A stretch of 64,000 bases of DNA from Eubacterium sp. (lineage in GTDB: Bacteria; Bacillota; Clostridia; Oscillospirales; Acutalibacteraceae), in contig JAFUEH010000025.1 in NCBI GenBank assembly GCA_017463985.1, forward strand, positions 62,001-126,000. Direction: 5' to 3'. Shown here piece after piece: positions 25,301 to 32,717 of this stretch; positions within the stretch are counted from its first letter, which is position 1, and the number at the start of each line of letters is the position of its first letter. The position numbers and the translations under genes were made by a program. The notes under the pieces were generated by a model that searched no databases, was not told where the DNA came from, and saw only the letters and a program-made list of their open reading frames with translations.

Positions 25301-27771
25301 AGCAGCTGCGCAAGTGGCACCTCGTTTTTAGCTACGACCACGACACCGGCATGGGTAACGACAACGAAGGCGGCCTAACGCTCAGGTATGGCTACCTTGA
25401 CACTGATGTGATCGGAACAAAGGCAGTGTTCAACGCTGCCGACAGCGCTCTCTGGGCGCTTATCCGTGAAGCCTTCAGCACAGAGCTGCGCGACATGTTC
25501 ATCGAACTCGAAAACGCAGGCTGCTGGAACTTCGACGAAATTGCCGCTATATGCGACGCAGAGCAGAGAAAGATCTGCCCGGCACTCTGGGCCGAGGACT
25601 CAAAGAAAAAGTACATTGATCCATTCGTAAACAACGGCAGCACGGCCTACTTGCCGATGCTGAACGGAAAGAAGCGACTCCAGCGCGCTCAGTTCTTAAA
25701 GTTCCAAAGGCAGTTCATGAGCTCGTTCTTCATCAGTAACTACTGCACAAGCAATACCGGAACAATCAGAGGTTACACACCGACCACATGGGAAGGAGTA
25801 AGGCCAGAGAGCAAAATGACGATCACGCCGTACTGCGACATGTTCGTCACAGTCAAAGCCGGAAGCATCACAACGCAGCAAAGAGCATACGCAGGACAAC
25901 CCGTTGAGCTGAACCTCAGCGTCCCGTCTATGAACGACACGGAGATCTATCCATACAATGCACAGTTTATTCAGGACATCGGCGAGCTTGCGTGCTTATA
26001 TCCCGGCTATTGTGACCTCGCTCCGTTCACGCGCCTGAAGCGTGCATGCATAGGAAGCAGCGTCGAAGGCTACACCAACACAAACCTCACAGAAGTATCG
26101 GTTACAAACTGCGAGGCACTCGAGTACCTGAACGTCGAAAACTGTCCGGAACTGAAGCAGGCCCTCAGCTTATCCAACAACATCATGCTGAAGCAGCTAT
26201 ACACGAGAGGATCCGGCGTCACAGGCGTGACCTTCGCAGCTGGCGCAAGAGTTCAGACCGCATATTTGAACGACATCGTCAGCTTGACAGCGAAAAGCCT
26301 CTACTATCTCACAAACTTGAGCTTCGAGGAGTACAACAACCTGCGCACGCTTATCGTCGAGGAAAGCCCGGCGATCAACAGCCTGCTCATAATTCAGGCG
26401 GCGCCGAACATCGCCTACGTGCGCTTGCTTGAGGTTGACTGGACGATGGTGAACTCCGAGCCACTCGTTGACATCGCCGACCTCGGCGGTGTAGACGACG
26501 ACGGCTACAACACCGGCAAGGCAGTGCTGACCGGTACGGCTTATGTAGACAGTATATCAGCAGGCAGACTCAACGAACTCGCGACAACGTTCCCGGGACT
26601 GACTATTGTGTACGGCGACCTGCTCCCAGAGCACACCGTGACCTTCATGGCAGACGAGAACACAGTGTGGGACGTTCAGACGGTCGAACACGGAGGCAGA
26701 GCGAGAACTCCGTCAACGAACCCACCGACACAGCTGACCGCAGAAAAGGTTCTCACCTTCGCCGGCTGGTCTGGAGCGTTCAACAATATTCTGCAAGACA
26801 CGGTCGTGTCAGCTGTTTATACAGAAACGACAAGACAGTACACCGTGCGCTTCCTCAACGGCCTCAGCGTCGTGCAGACGTCTGTCGTTGACGTTCACTC
26901 TGGCTGCGACTACACAGGCCCGGATCTCGTCAAGAACGGGTACCTCTGGACTGGATGGGATGCCGTAACGAAAGACGTTATCGCAGACATGGATGTCAAT
27001 GCTGTTTTTGAAGCTCCTGCACTTCCTCAAGCTGTTGCAGACATGACACAGTACGACTACTTATACAGCGACAATCCGAACGACTCGTCGGCCTATACGA
27101 TCGGCGAACTCTACGCGATCTGCGCGGCCGGTCTTGCCAGTACGTACATGAGTGTCGGAGACAAGCTCAAGATCACGCTCACAGAAGGTAAGACAGTAAA
27201 CGACGACTACATCCTGTTCCAGCTTTACGGCTTCAACCACTTTAAACTCGAGGACGGCAGCGCCTTCGCGAACGCAGTGTTCGGCATGAAAGGTGTCCTT
27301 ATAAGTCAGAGAAGGATGAACCCGACAAACACCAACGAGGGCGGCTGGAGAGACTCTGAGATGCGCACATGGCTCAACGGCACGATGCTTTACAATTTGC
27401 CGACAGTCTGGCGCAACGTGATCAAGTCGGTGCAGGTTCTCTCGTCTGCCGGCAAACAGAGCGCGAACATCTTGACGTCCATCGACAAGTTGTTCCTGTT
27501 CTCGTGGTCAGAGCTCGGATGGGACACCAATGCTGTGCCGTATAGAGACGAAATCGACGCGGGAGCTGAGCGCAAAACGTTCGCGATCTTCACGGACAAT
27601 GCCAGCAGGATCAAGAAAACGTTCAACGGAGAAGGCTCCGCGTCGAACTGGTGGCTCCGGTCTCCCGTTGCGGCGAGCTCGACGAGCTTCGGTATTGTGA
27701 TCACCAGCGGCGGCAGCGGCAACAACGGCGCATCGGTCGCGTATGGCGTGGCCTTCGGCTTCTGCATTTAA
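22306..27771 (+). CDS. DGR target: giant tail adhesin with C-type-lectin-like variable end
   Basis: An 1821-residue protein, GTG start behind AAGGAGG. Domains seen in order: N-terminal virion-attachment part (1-138); Gly/Ser linker (about 140-150); Ig-like beta domains (about 150-445); a LamG-like part (about 450-650); a large domain (about 700-1100) with FSYDHDTGMGNDNEGG, faintly CotH-like; a leucine-rich-like part (about 1243-1380); two InlB-type repeats (about 1442-1570); and a C-terminal DUF6273/formylglycine-enzyme-like lectin fold (about 1610-1821) with GGWRDSEMRTWLNG and SNWWLRSP. The last 43 residues hold the variable region. It is the retroelement's target and probably binds the host surface. 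The domain borders are estimates. Confidence 0.93.
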   Translation: MAGGLIKITEKTIASEASADAHVLLTQPEIITEGEDPVEALRRVPLTALANRIAQLLSLGDTYVSIASLREMYPTLIKDIEQVDEGIRVTFWDEAETTITVAASGGLAFDGGYVDDNGYLHLTQDGLDIDGFDPFFVGNGGGGGSSSGSRLTFSMTSDTSFSVADTSGVATLSFAFQSVDASSGVSTGNGTLKIYVGGTLKRSMTVQQGNSSINVFDYLNTGANTVKLTLIDSYGATATRTCYINREALTLSWNLEPTLKNSGILSVNMTPTGTGSKTVVLKVDGNVYSSDTVTSSGRRISKSVTGLTHGGHIIEAYCSVDIDGTTLTTEMLTAAVAQIEEENSTPVIACNYTDAHATQYTTIELEHRVIDPRNNPADVEYVVKSGTTVINSAEATVDQSGQIWSFRPTQAGTITLEIVCGSSRWTHNVIVDALEVPVSEATENLALKFDPSAINTLDGWNYEGATLTMSERFDTINGGLKTDRDGARGLLVMKGDRATINFNAFGDDARKTGKEIKIIYKVENCSDFNATAVSCFSDGIGLQLKANACICKSEQSTLEMQTCEGMRTELDLNIEPDSANRIMAFWEEGSHAKGDTYAESDNYMQANPVGITIGSDDCNVWIYLVRCYTTDLTDTELKANFVADGKDGEEITNRHRASQIYDSNGNIDPERCAEICPDAHVMTFHAPSISTSKENKVRGYLTHKFVSGGPEHTWTASEVNDKVQGTSSAAYVLAGLNHDFEIVSGITLEDETVIDKYAMTPNSIPVNYFNFKLNVASSENVNNIVLSEWYNRFQKYKRPARLADPRIRDCIEGHMALLFYHNTGSAPVQAGATIVQPNETILYGIGTLNNSKKNLEVFGQTDEWDDDMIVIETLNNTSDQARFKSDDLTGETWDKNGNYEFRYLSETMTKAEAAALWQQALSFVVSCDPEQATNRALSEPATYGDETYNLDTRAYRLAKFKAEAGNYFVLDSLDYHYLFTLVLCLPDNRAKNTFWGWSKQLRKWHLVFSYDHDTGMGNDNEGGLTLRYGYLDTDVIGTKAVFNAADSALWALIREAFSTELRDMFIELENAGCWNFDEIAAICDAEQRKICPALWAEDSKKKYIDPFVNNGSTAYLPMLNGKKRLQRAQFLKFQRQFMSSFFISNYCTSNTGTIRGYTPTTWEGVRPESKMTITPYCDMFVTVKAGSITTQQRAYAGQPVELNLSVPSMNDTEIYPYNAQFIQDIGELACLYPGYCDLAPFTRLKRACIGSSVEGYTNTNLTEVSVTNCEALEYLNVENCPELKQALSLSNNIMLKQLYTRGSGVTGVTFAAGARVQTAYLNDIVSLTAKSLYYLTNLSFEEYNNLRTLIVEESPAINSLLIIQAAPNIAYVRLLEVDWTMVNSEPLVDIADLGGVDDDGYNTGKAVLTGTAYVDSISAGRLNELATTFPGLTIVYGDLLPEHTVTFMADENTVWDVQTVEHGGRARTPSTNPPTQLTAEKVLTFAGWSGAFNNILQDTVVSAVYTETTRQYTVRFLNGLSVVQTSVVDVHSGCDYTGPDLVKNGYLWTGWDAVTKDVIADMDVNAVFEAPALPQAVADMTQYDYLYSDNPNDSSAYTIGELYAICAAGLASTYMSVGDKLKITLTEGKTVNDDYILFQLYGFNHFKLEDGSAFANAVFGMKGVLISQRRMNPTNTNEGGWRDSEMRTWLNGTMLYNLPTVWRNVIKSVQVLSSAGKQSANILTSIDKLFLFSWSELGWDTNAVPYRDEIDAGAERKTFAIFTDNASRIKKTFNGEGSASNWWLRSPVAASSTSFGIVITSGGSGNNGASVAYGVAFGFCI
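27639..27758 (+). repeat. DGR variable region (VR)
   Basis: These 120 bases align without gaps to the template repeat at 28281-28400. I count 15 differences, every one at a template adenine; 16 template adenines are unchanged and none of the 89 other template bases differs. Eleven residues change: one Thr to Ala, and ten Asn to Ser (2), Ile (2), Thr, Gly (3), Val and Tyr. Beyond 27758 mismatches also hit non-adenine bases (27759-27775), marking the initiation-of-homing end, which runs over the stop codon. Confidence 0.97.
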
Positions 27772-27790
27772 TCAGTAAATCTGACAACAA

Positions 27791-27813
27791 TCTCGCCGGC
27801 TTGTCTGGCGAGA
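27791..27813 (+). other. Hairpin downstream of VR (DGR homing element)
   Basis: TCTCGCC (27791-27797) pairs with GGCGAGA (27807-27813), and the stem can extend inward by a G-T and a G-C pair to leave a 5-base loop. It starts 19 bases after the adhesin stop codon and about 32 bases after the VR end. In the Bordetella phage DGR a hairpin/cruciform just behind VR is needed for efficient homing. It could also serve as an RNA hairpin, but no T-run follows. Confidence 0.75.
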
Positions 27814-27828
27814 GAAAGGAGACACTCA

Positions 27829-28236
27829 GTGTCAGTAATCAAAAGCAAGCGCAACCAATCGAGCGCTCAATTTCTCGAGACTGCGCTGCAAATACAACAA
27901 TACACCCTACGGCAGTGCGTAAAGTTCCCGAAGCGGTACACGTTCTTATTCACCCAGAACCTCACCACGACGGCAACAAACGCCTGCACACAGGTGAAGA
28001 AAGGGAACAGCATATTCCCTGCCAACAAACACGAGGCGCAGCTTCGTCGTGACTGCTTCCTGCAAGCGTACGCGGAGCTGCAAGCTCTCGTTTCTCTTAT
28101 ATCCACTGCGTACGACATGTTCCCGATCCCGGAGAACGCAATCGTCGAGTGGATGCGCCTGATCAACGAGGAGCTCAAACTTCTCAAGGCTTTAATAAAA
28201 GCCGACAAGCAGAGGTACAAGAACCTCCCGGACTAA
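27829..28236 (+). CDS. avd: DGR accessory variability determinant (Avd-like)
   Basis: A 135-residue basic protein, GTG start 6-7 bases after GAAAGGAG. It is predicted nearly all helical: four helices at about residues 10-30, 35-55, 65-95 and 105-130, matching the four-helix-bundle Avd (128 residues in the Bordetella phage). Avd forms a positively charged pentameric barrel that binds the reverse transcriptase and template RNA and is required for cDNA synthesis. Gene order VR, avd, TR, RT is the same as in that prototype. No other family fits as well. Confidence 0.88.
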   Translation: MSVIKSKRNQSSAQFLETALQIQQYTLRQCVKFPKRYTFLFTQNLTTTATNACTQVKKGNSIFPANKHEAQLRRDCFLQAYAELQALVSLISTAYDMFPIPENAIVEWMRLINEELKLLKALIKADKQRYKNLPD

Positions 28237-28280
28237 TCAGGTGCAAGCACAGGTTTCGATCTATTAAACGGCTATTTGAC

Positions 28281-28400
28281 CGCGTCGAACTGGTGGCTCC
28301 GGTCTCCCGTTGCGACGAGCTCGACGAACTTCGGTAATGTGAACAACAACGGCAACAGCAACAACAACAACGCATCGAACGCGAATGGCGTGGCCTTCGG
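28281..28400 (+). repeat. DGR template repeat (TR)
   Basis: This non-coding copy of the adhesin end lies between avd and the reverse transcriptase gene. In the frame of the target it reads SNWWLRSPVATSSTNFGNV followed by a run rich in Asn (AAC/AAT) codons, the usual design that gives the widest choice when adenines are randomised without making stop codons. The RNA made from it is the template for error-prone reverse transcription. The TR is never altered in the process; VR is. Homology begins at 28280/27638 on the left and fades after 28400 on the right. Confidence 0.97.
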
Positions 28401-28615
28401 ATCCTGCACAAGATCAGACAAAGTAACCCGAAGCGGGCGAAATCAGTGTCGTGCAGAAGGAGAACGAAACCTTCCCTCACGGGTAAATATATACCTCGAT
28501 GCAACCGGCCGGACGCTTCTTGCATGGCAGGGTCCCGGTGCTGTCCCTGTTTCATGGCCGTCGTTGCCAGCAGTCAGCTGAGCACCAAATTCACACTGTA
28601 CGAGGTACCACGATT
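28401..28615 (+). ncRNA. DGR spacer RNA segment (Sp-like) between TR and RT
   Basis: No gene is seen in these 215 bases. The first 17 bases still partly match the sequence after VR (CTGCA and ATCAG shared), as expected for the template-side homing element. Further on, CATG-x-CAGGG (28523-28532) pairs with CCCTG-xxx-CATG (28545-28556), and CCGGCCGG is at 28505-28512. In the prototype DGR the spacer 3' of TR folds, binds RT-Avd and primes cDNA synthesis. The same role is inferred here; the priming base cannot be identified by eye. Confidence 0.6.
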
Positions 28616-29770
28616 ATGACAAGCAAAGAAAGACACGAGGCTCGCTACCAAAGACGCAGAGCTCAGCGCGAAGCAAAAAAGCGCGAACGGTACGGAGATT
28701 GCGACGACTTCGACAAGGTATTCACCTATGCCAACCTGTTCGACGCCTACAAAAAGAGCAAGAGAGGCGTCAACTGGAAAGCGAGCACTCAAAAATTCAC
28801 GGCGAACGCTGCGCTCAACGTTTTCAGACTATACGACACGCTACACAACAGCGTATATAGAAGCCCCGGCTTCTGTGAGTTTGATATTTATGAGCGTGGA
28901 AAAGCTCGCCACATTCGCAGCGTTATCATAGACGAGAGAGTCGTGCAGCGCTGCCTCTGTGATAATTCACTTGTGCCACTCATGACGCGCACCTTTGTCT
29001 ACGATAACGGTGCCTGTATGCGGGGCAAGGGCTACGACTTCGCCATCAACCGACTGAGGTGTCACGTCCAGCGGCACTTTAGGAAGTACGGCACCGACGG
29101 CTACGTGCTGTTGTTTGATTTTTCAAAATTCTTCGACACACTGCCGCACGATATTGTCAACGGTAAAGTCGACAAAGAGATTAAGGATCCGAGGATCCGC
29201 GACCTGACTCACCACTTTGTTGAAGCGTTTGGTGAATACGGTCTCGGTCTGGGGAGTCAGATCTCGCAGGTGCTCGCACTTGCAAGCGCCAACAGTCTCG
29301 ACCACTTTATCAAGGAGGAACTCAAGATCAAGGGCTACGGCAGGTATATGGACGACGGGTATCTGATACACCAAGACCGGAAATACCTCGAGCACTGCCT
29401 TGATCTTATCAAAAAGAAGTGCGACGAGCTCGGTCTGACCATCAATCTGAAAAAGACAAGGATCACGAAGCTGACAAGCGGCTTCACGTTCCTGAAGGTC
29501 AGGCACTACCTGACAGAGTCTGGGCGAATTATCCGAAAAATACCGAGAGACGGCATCACAAGGATGAGGCGCAAGCTCAAAAAGCTGAAGCGCCGCGTTG
29601 ACGCCGGACTCATGGAGCTGGACGACGTTCGGGCTGCGCTCCAGTCATGGGCGGGCCACACCCTAAAATACGACGCGTACAGAACGCGCTGCGCTATGTA
29701 TGCGCACTTTGTAAAGCTATACTTTAACGACGCAGGAGGTGGCGACAATGTTTTACAAAATACTGCTTGA
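28616..29770 (+). CDS. DGR reverse transcriptase
   Basis: A 384-residue RT. ATG 28616 is chosen since it gives the usual DGR-RT start (MTSKERHEARYQRRRAQREA); ribosome site GAGG is weak. Motif A is FDFSKFFDT at residues 167-175 and the catalytic YMDDG is at 244-248. Motif B reads GLGLGSQISQ at 209-218, the Ser-Gln form typical of DGR RTs, and not the QGxxxSP of group II introns. There is no maturase, endonuclease or RNase H part. It copies TR RNA with adenine misincorporation. Its end overlaps the next gene by 23 bases, so it is co-transcribed with the lysis region. Confidence 0.96.
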   Translation: MTSKERHEARYQRRRAQREAKKRERYGDCDDFDKVFTYANLFDAYKKSKRGVNWKASTQKFTANAALNVFRLYDTLHNSVYRSPGFCEFDIYERGKARHIRSVIIDERVVQRCLCDNSLVPLMTRTFVYDNGACMRGKGYDFAINRLRCHVQRHFRKYGTDGYVLLFDFSKFFDTLPHDIVNGKVDKEIKDPRIRDLTHHFVEAFGEYGLGLGSQISQVLALASANSLDHFIKEELKIKGYGRYMDDGYLIHQDRKYLEHCLDLIKKKCDELGLTINLKKTRITKLTSGFTFLKVRHYLTESGRIIRKIPRDGITRMRRKLKKLKRRVDAGLMELDDVRAALQSWAGHTLKYDAYRTRCAMYAHFVKLYFNDAGGGDNVLQNTA

Positions 29771-30203
29771 CGGGATGGTCGTTGACGTAATTGACGGAAA
29801 GAACTTCGTCAAATATCAGAACAGCAACGACATGAAACTGCTCACGAACAACGAGGACGAAGCCTTCGGCATCCTGTCCTCTGACATGAGCACGATCTGG
29901 CACCTTGAGGGACTGCTCGATCCTCCAGAGAACGGCGGCTTCAGCACAGTCGCAGCGGTAGAAATCTCAGAGGACGAAGCAAAGGCGCTCCGCGAGCAGC
30001 TGGGCGACGGCGAACCTGTCGAGAACCCAGAGGAACCCGAACCGGAAGATCCGGGAACGGAAGAACCCGAAGAACCGGTAATGACGCCGACGGAAATGCG
30101 GCAAAGGATCACAGAGCTGACTGCTACCGTGGAGGATCTGACTCAGCACAACGAGATGCTCGAGGAGTGTCTCCTTGAATTGTCAGAGATTGTCTATGCG
30201 TAG
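29748..30203 (+). CDS. Small phage protein with acidic Pro/Glu linker
   Basis: A 151-residue protein; start ATG 29748 follows AGGAGGT and overlaps the RT end. Residues 1-85 form a small beta-rich domain (MFYKILLDGMVVDVIDG). A Pro/Glu repeat follows, and the end is a short coiled coil (ITELTATVEDLTQHNEMLEE). Proteins of this shape are common between tail fibre and lysis genes in Clostridia phages, often as minor tail or fibre accessory proteins. No function can be assigned. Confidence 0.6.
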   Translation: MFYKILLDGMVVDVIDGKNFVKYQNSNDMKLLTNNEDEAFGILSSDMSTIWHLEGLLDPPENGGFSTVAAVEISEDEAKALREQLGDGEPVENPEEPEPEDPGTEEPEEPVMTPTEMRQRITELTATVEDLTQHNEMLEECLLELSEIVYA

Positions 30204-30240
30204 CTTTATGCTTTTATTTTTCAGGAAGGAGGTGCGCGAA

Positions 30241-30372
30241 ATGATGGCTATGTTATGGGCCCAGAAGATCATGCTCGGCAAGAAGCAGTTCGCTGACGTT
30301 CCCCGTCTGCTCAAGGAGCAGGTCAAGGAGATCTTGATCGAGTCCGGTCTCGAAGAATTGATCACAGAATAA
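30241..30372 (+). CDS. XkdX/CD1375-like mini-protein
   Basis: A 43-residue protein; AAGGAGGTG lies 7 bases before ATG 30241. LWAQKIMLGKKQFADVPRLL and the KEILIESGLEELI end match the short XkdX-type phage proteins of Firmicutes, found after tail-fibre genes, function unknown. Upstream in-frame extension to TTG/ATG 30175 has no ribosome site and is left out. Confidence 0.75.
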   Translation: MMAMLWAQKIMLGKKQFADVPRLLKEQVKEILIESGLEELITE

Positions 30373-30399
30373 CCCCGAGCAAAGGAGGAGCACAGCGGC

Positions 30400-30627
30400 A
30401 TGGGATATAACGAAATTATAGACCGCCTCTGTGCGGTCGTCCAAACACAGGCCGACATCATACGGGAGCAGTCCGTGTTTATTGAAGAACAGCTGACCGT
30501 TGACGAGGCCATCAAACAAAACTTTGCAGACAAACGGCAGGCAGTCGACGCGGAGGTCGCTCAGATCGAGAGTGGCCTCTCCTCCTTCCCCGGCACAGGT
30601 CTGCGGGAAGGAGACAAAGAGACATGA
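30400..30627 (+). CDS. Small helical phage protein
   Basis: A 75-residue protein behind AAAGGAGG. Nearly all helical (IIDRLCAVVQTQADIIREQS, then a second helix), probably a short coiled coil. Its stop overlaps the ATG of the next gene (ATGA). It may be a lysis-cassette or tail accessory protein; no family is recognised. Confidence 0.6.
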   Translation: MGYNEIIDRLCAVVQTQADIIREQSVFIEEQLTVDEAIKQNFADKRQAVDAEVAQIESGLSSFPGTGLREGDKET

Positions 30628-30953
30628 CACTGACATTATGGCAGCTGCTCTGCGTCATGAGTGTGCCGAGTGCGATCACAGGCTTCTGCTCCTGGCTTCT
30701 TGAGAAGAAAATCGAAAAGCGAGAAAAGGAACAGGACGAAAGAGAAAAAGCTCGCGAAAAGAACGAGCTGCTCTTGATCCGTAGCACCGGCGCAGCCATA
30801 GCTCTCGGAGAGGCAACGGCGAAAGCAGTGCAGAGGATCCCGGACGCTCACTGTAACGGGGACATGCACGACGCCCTCGAGTACGCCACGAAAGTCAAAC
30901 ACGAGCAGAAGGACTTCCTTGCAGAGCAAGGGATCCGTGCTCTCTATGACTAA
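30624..30953 (+). CDS. Membrane-anchored coiled-coil protein, lysis cassette
   Basis: A 109-residue protein starting at the ATGA overlap with GGGAAGGAGA upstream. An N-terminal membrane segment (residues about 4-26) is followed by a highly charged helix (EKKIEKREKEQDEREKAREK) and a C-terminal globular part with Cys/His. The layout of one membrane span and a cytoplasmic coiled coil is typical of holin-like or spanin-like accessory proteins in Firmicutes phages. The exact role is unknown. Confidence 0.6.
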   Translation: MTLTLWQLLCVMSVPSAITGFCSWLLEKKIEKREKEQDEREKAREKNELLLIRSTGAAIALGEATAKAVQRIPDAHCNGDMHDALEYATKVKHEQKDFLAEQGIRALYD

Positions 30954-30966
30954 GGAGGTGAAGCAG

Positions 30967-31248
30967 ATGCGACACTGCAAAGAGAAAAAAGGCCCGACCT
31001 TCAGCAAGGTGATCCTTGTGATCGTCAGTTTATTCACGATCGCGATCTCAGCGTTCACCTGCGTCATGGTCTGGCGCACAATGGACTTGACGCCTCTCAT
31101 GTATTTAATACCGGGAGCGTTCACGGAGCTGGCGTCGGCCACCGGCTTCTATTACAACAAAGCAAAGGCCGAGAACAAAATCAAGCTAATGAGCACATAC
31201 GGAGTCCAACCGGACACCGAGAGCTTCAACGACACAACAGGAGGTTAA
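30967..31248 (+). CDS. Two-span membrane protein, holin-like
   Basis: A 93-residue protein; TAAGGAGG 8 bases before ATG 30967 decides the start. Two hydrophobic segments (about 14-36 and 42-62) with a basic start (MRHCKEKKG) and a polar C-terminus suggest a small class II holin or holin regulator. It lies directly before the endolysin (3 bases apart), the usual holin position. A second holin candidate follows the endolysin. Confidence 0.6.
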   Translation: MRHCKEKKGPTFSKVILVIVSLFTIAISAFTCVMVWRTMDLTPLMYLIPGAFTELASATGFYYNKAKAENKIKLMSTYGVQPDTESFNDTTGG

Positions 31249-31251
31249 ACC

Positions 31252-32283
31252 ATGAGCAAATTATACGCATCAAAAGTAATCGCTATCGCGGCCGCAGAAA
31301 TCGGCTACAAGGAGAAGGCGACGAACAGCCAGCTCGACAGCAAAGCGGCCAACGCAGGCCACAACAATTACACCAAGTACGCCCGCGACTTTGACCAGAA
31401 GTACCCGAACTGGTACAACGGCAAAAAGAACGGTTTCGCATGGTGTGACATGTTCGTCGACTGGTGCTTCTTGACTGCCTTCGGTTATAGCGCAGCCATC
31501 AAACTCTTGTGCCAGCCTGAAAGATCAGCAGGCGCAGGCTGCACCTACTCGATGGGCTACTACAAGAACAAGGGACAGTTCCACACCAGCAACCCGAAGC
31601 CCGGCGATCAGATTTTCTTCCGCCACAGTGGTAACTCCGGTGCAGACCACACCGGCATTGTCGAGAAGGTTGACAAGTCGTACGTCTATACCATCGAGGG
31701 CAACTCTTCGGATCAGGTAGTGCGTCGTACTTATTCACTGAAGAACAGCACGATCGTCGGCTATGGTCGCCCTGCGTTCGATGCAGAGGCAAGCGGCAAC
31801 ACTGGAACAAAGCCGGCAGCAGACACCAAGCCTCAGACAGGAACCTCTAACGGCATCAAAATCGGCGACGTCGTTCAGTTCACCGGCAACAAACACTACA
31901 CCAGCAGCTACCCGGACGGAAAGGCAAGCGCCTGCAAAGGCGGCAAGGCCAAAGTCACCGCGATCAACAAGAGCGGAGCGCATCCGTATCACCTGATCGC
32001 TGTCAGCGGCGGCAGATCCAACGTTTATGGCTGGGTAAACGCTTCAGACGTCACTGGAGGCTCCTCAGTGGCCGCACAGAGCCTCAAGGTGGGCGACAAG
32101 GTAAAATGTAACGCCGGCGTGACAAAGTTCAGTGACGGCACAAAGATGGCCTCTTTCGTGCCTTCATCCATGCTGTACGTCAGAGCGATTGAGAACGGCG
32201 GCAAGATCCTGCTTGTGAGCACTGAAAAGACCAAGGCGATCTATACCGGCAGAGTGAACGCTTCAGACGTTCACAAGGTGTAA
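31252..32283 (+). CDS. CHAP-domain endolysin with two SH3-like modules
   Basis: A 343-residue lysin. Residues about 1-175 form a CHAP/NlpC-type cysteine amidase: catalytic Cys at about 65 in FAWCDMFVDW and His at about 133 in DHTGIVEKV. A Thr/Lys-rich linker (about 183-200) leads to two beta-rich SH3-like modules (about 203-270 and 280-343, each ending in VNASDV). It cuts peptidoglycan at lysis; no signal peptide, so release needs a holin. The modules likely bind the host wall and resemble the extra module on the gpU-like tail protein. Confidence 0.92.
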   Translation: MSKLYASKVIAIAAAEIGYKEKATNSQLDSKAANAGHNNYTKYARDFDQKYPNWYNGKKNGFAWCDMFVDWCFLTAFGYSAAIKLLCQPERSAGAGCTYSMGYYKNKGQFHTSNPKPGDQIFFRHSGNSGADHTGIVEKVDKSYVYTIEGNSSDQVVRRTYSLKNSTIVGYGRPAFDAEASGNTGTKPAADTKPQTGTSNGIKIGDVVQFTGNKHYTSSYPDGKASACKGGKAKVTAINKSGAHPYHLIAVSGGRSNVYGWVNASDVTGGSSVAAQSLKVGDKVKCNAGVTKFSDGTKMASFVPSSMLYVRAIENGGKILLVSTEKTKAIYTGRVNASDVHKV

Positions 32284-32295
32284 GGAGGGCGAAAC

Positions 32296-32682
32296 ATGAC
32301 ACAGACACAGCTCACAGCTCTGATCACCACGGTCGGCCTCGGACTTTTCTCTGCCGTTGTAGTTTTTGCGATCACGCTCCTGCGCAAGAAGATCGCAGAC
32401 GTAACGGCAACAATTAAGAACGAAACGATCAGGAAATATGTCGCCATCGCAACCGACGCGGTATTGCAGGCCGTACAGTACACCGCGCAGACGTTTGTCG
32501 ACGGCCTCAAGGCGTCCGGACAGTTCACGGAAGAAAAGCAGAACGAGGCCTTCGAGAAAGCAAAGGCAACAGCGATCTCAATGATCACAGAGGAAGCCGT
32601 CAATGTAATCGACGAAGCGTACGGCGACTTCAGTGTATGGCTTGACACAAAGATCGAGCAACTCGTCAAAGCTACAAAATAA
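32296..32682 (+). CDS. Phage holin, LLH family
   Basis: A 128-residue protein with one N-terminal membrane span (residues about 7-29, ALITTVGLGLFSAVVVFAIT) followed by a long amphipathic helical region and an acidic/aliphatic end, matching the LLH-type holins (Phage_holin_6). It makes the membrane lesions that release the endolysin. It lies 12 bases after the endolysin behind AGGAGGG and is the last phage gene; a terminator follows. Confidence 0.82.
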   Translation: MTQTQLTALITTVGLGLFSAVVVFAITLLRKKIADVTATIKNETIRKYVAIATDAVLQAVQYTAQTFVDGLKASGQFTEEKQNEAFEKAKATAISMITEEAVNVIDEAYGDFSVWLDTKIEQLVKATK

Positions 32683-32717
32683 GAAAAGCCCGGAGGATCC
32701 TCCGGACATACAAAAAG

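Noticed and set aside
28276..28581. A 101-codon open frame covering the template repeat
   Set aside because: It is open only because it copies the adhesin end; the ATG arises by chance, there is no ribosome site and the frame after 28401 is not protein-like. It is the DGR template, not a gene or pseudogene.
28616..29770. Reverse transcriptase as a group II intron or abortive-infection RT
   Set aside because: No maturase or intron RNA is seen, motif B has the GxxxSQ form, and a matched TR/VR pair with adenine-only differences stands next to it.
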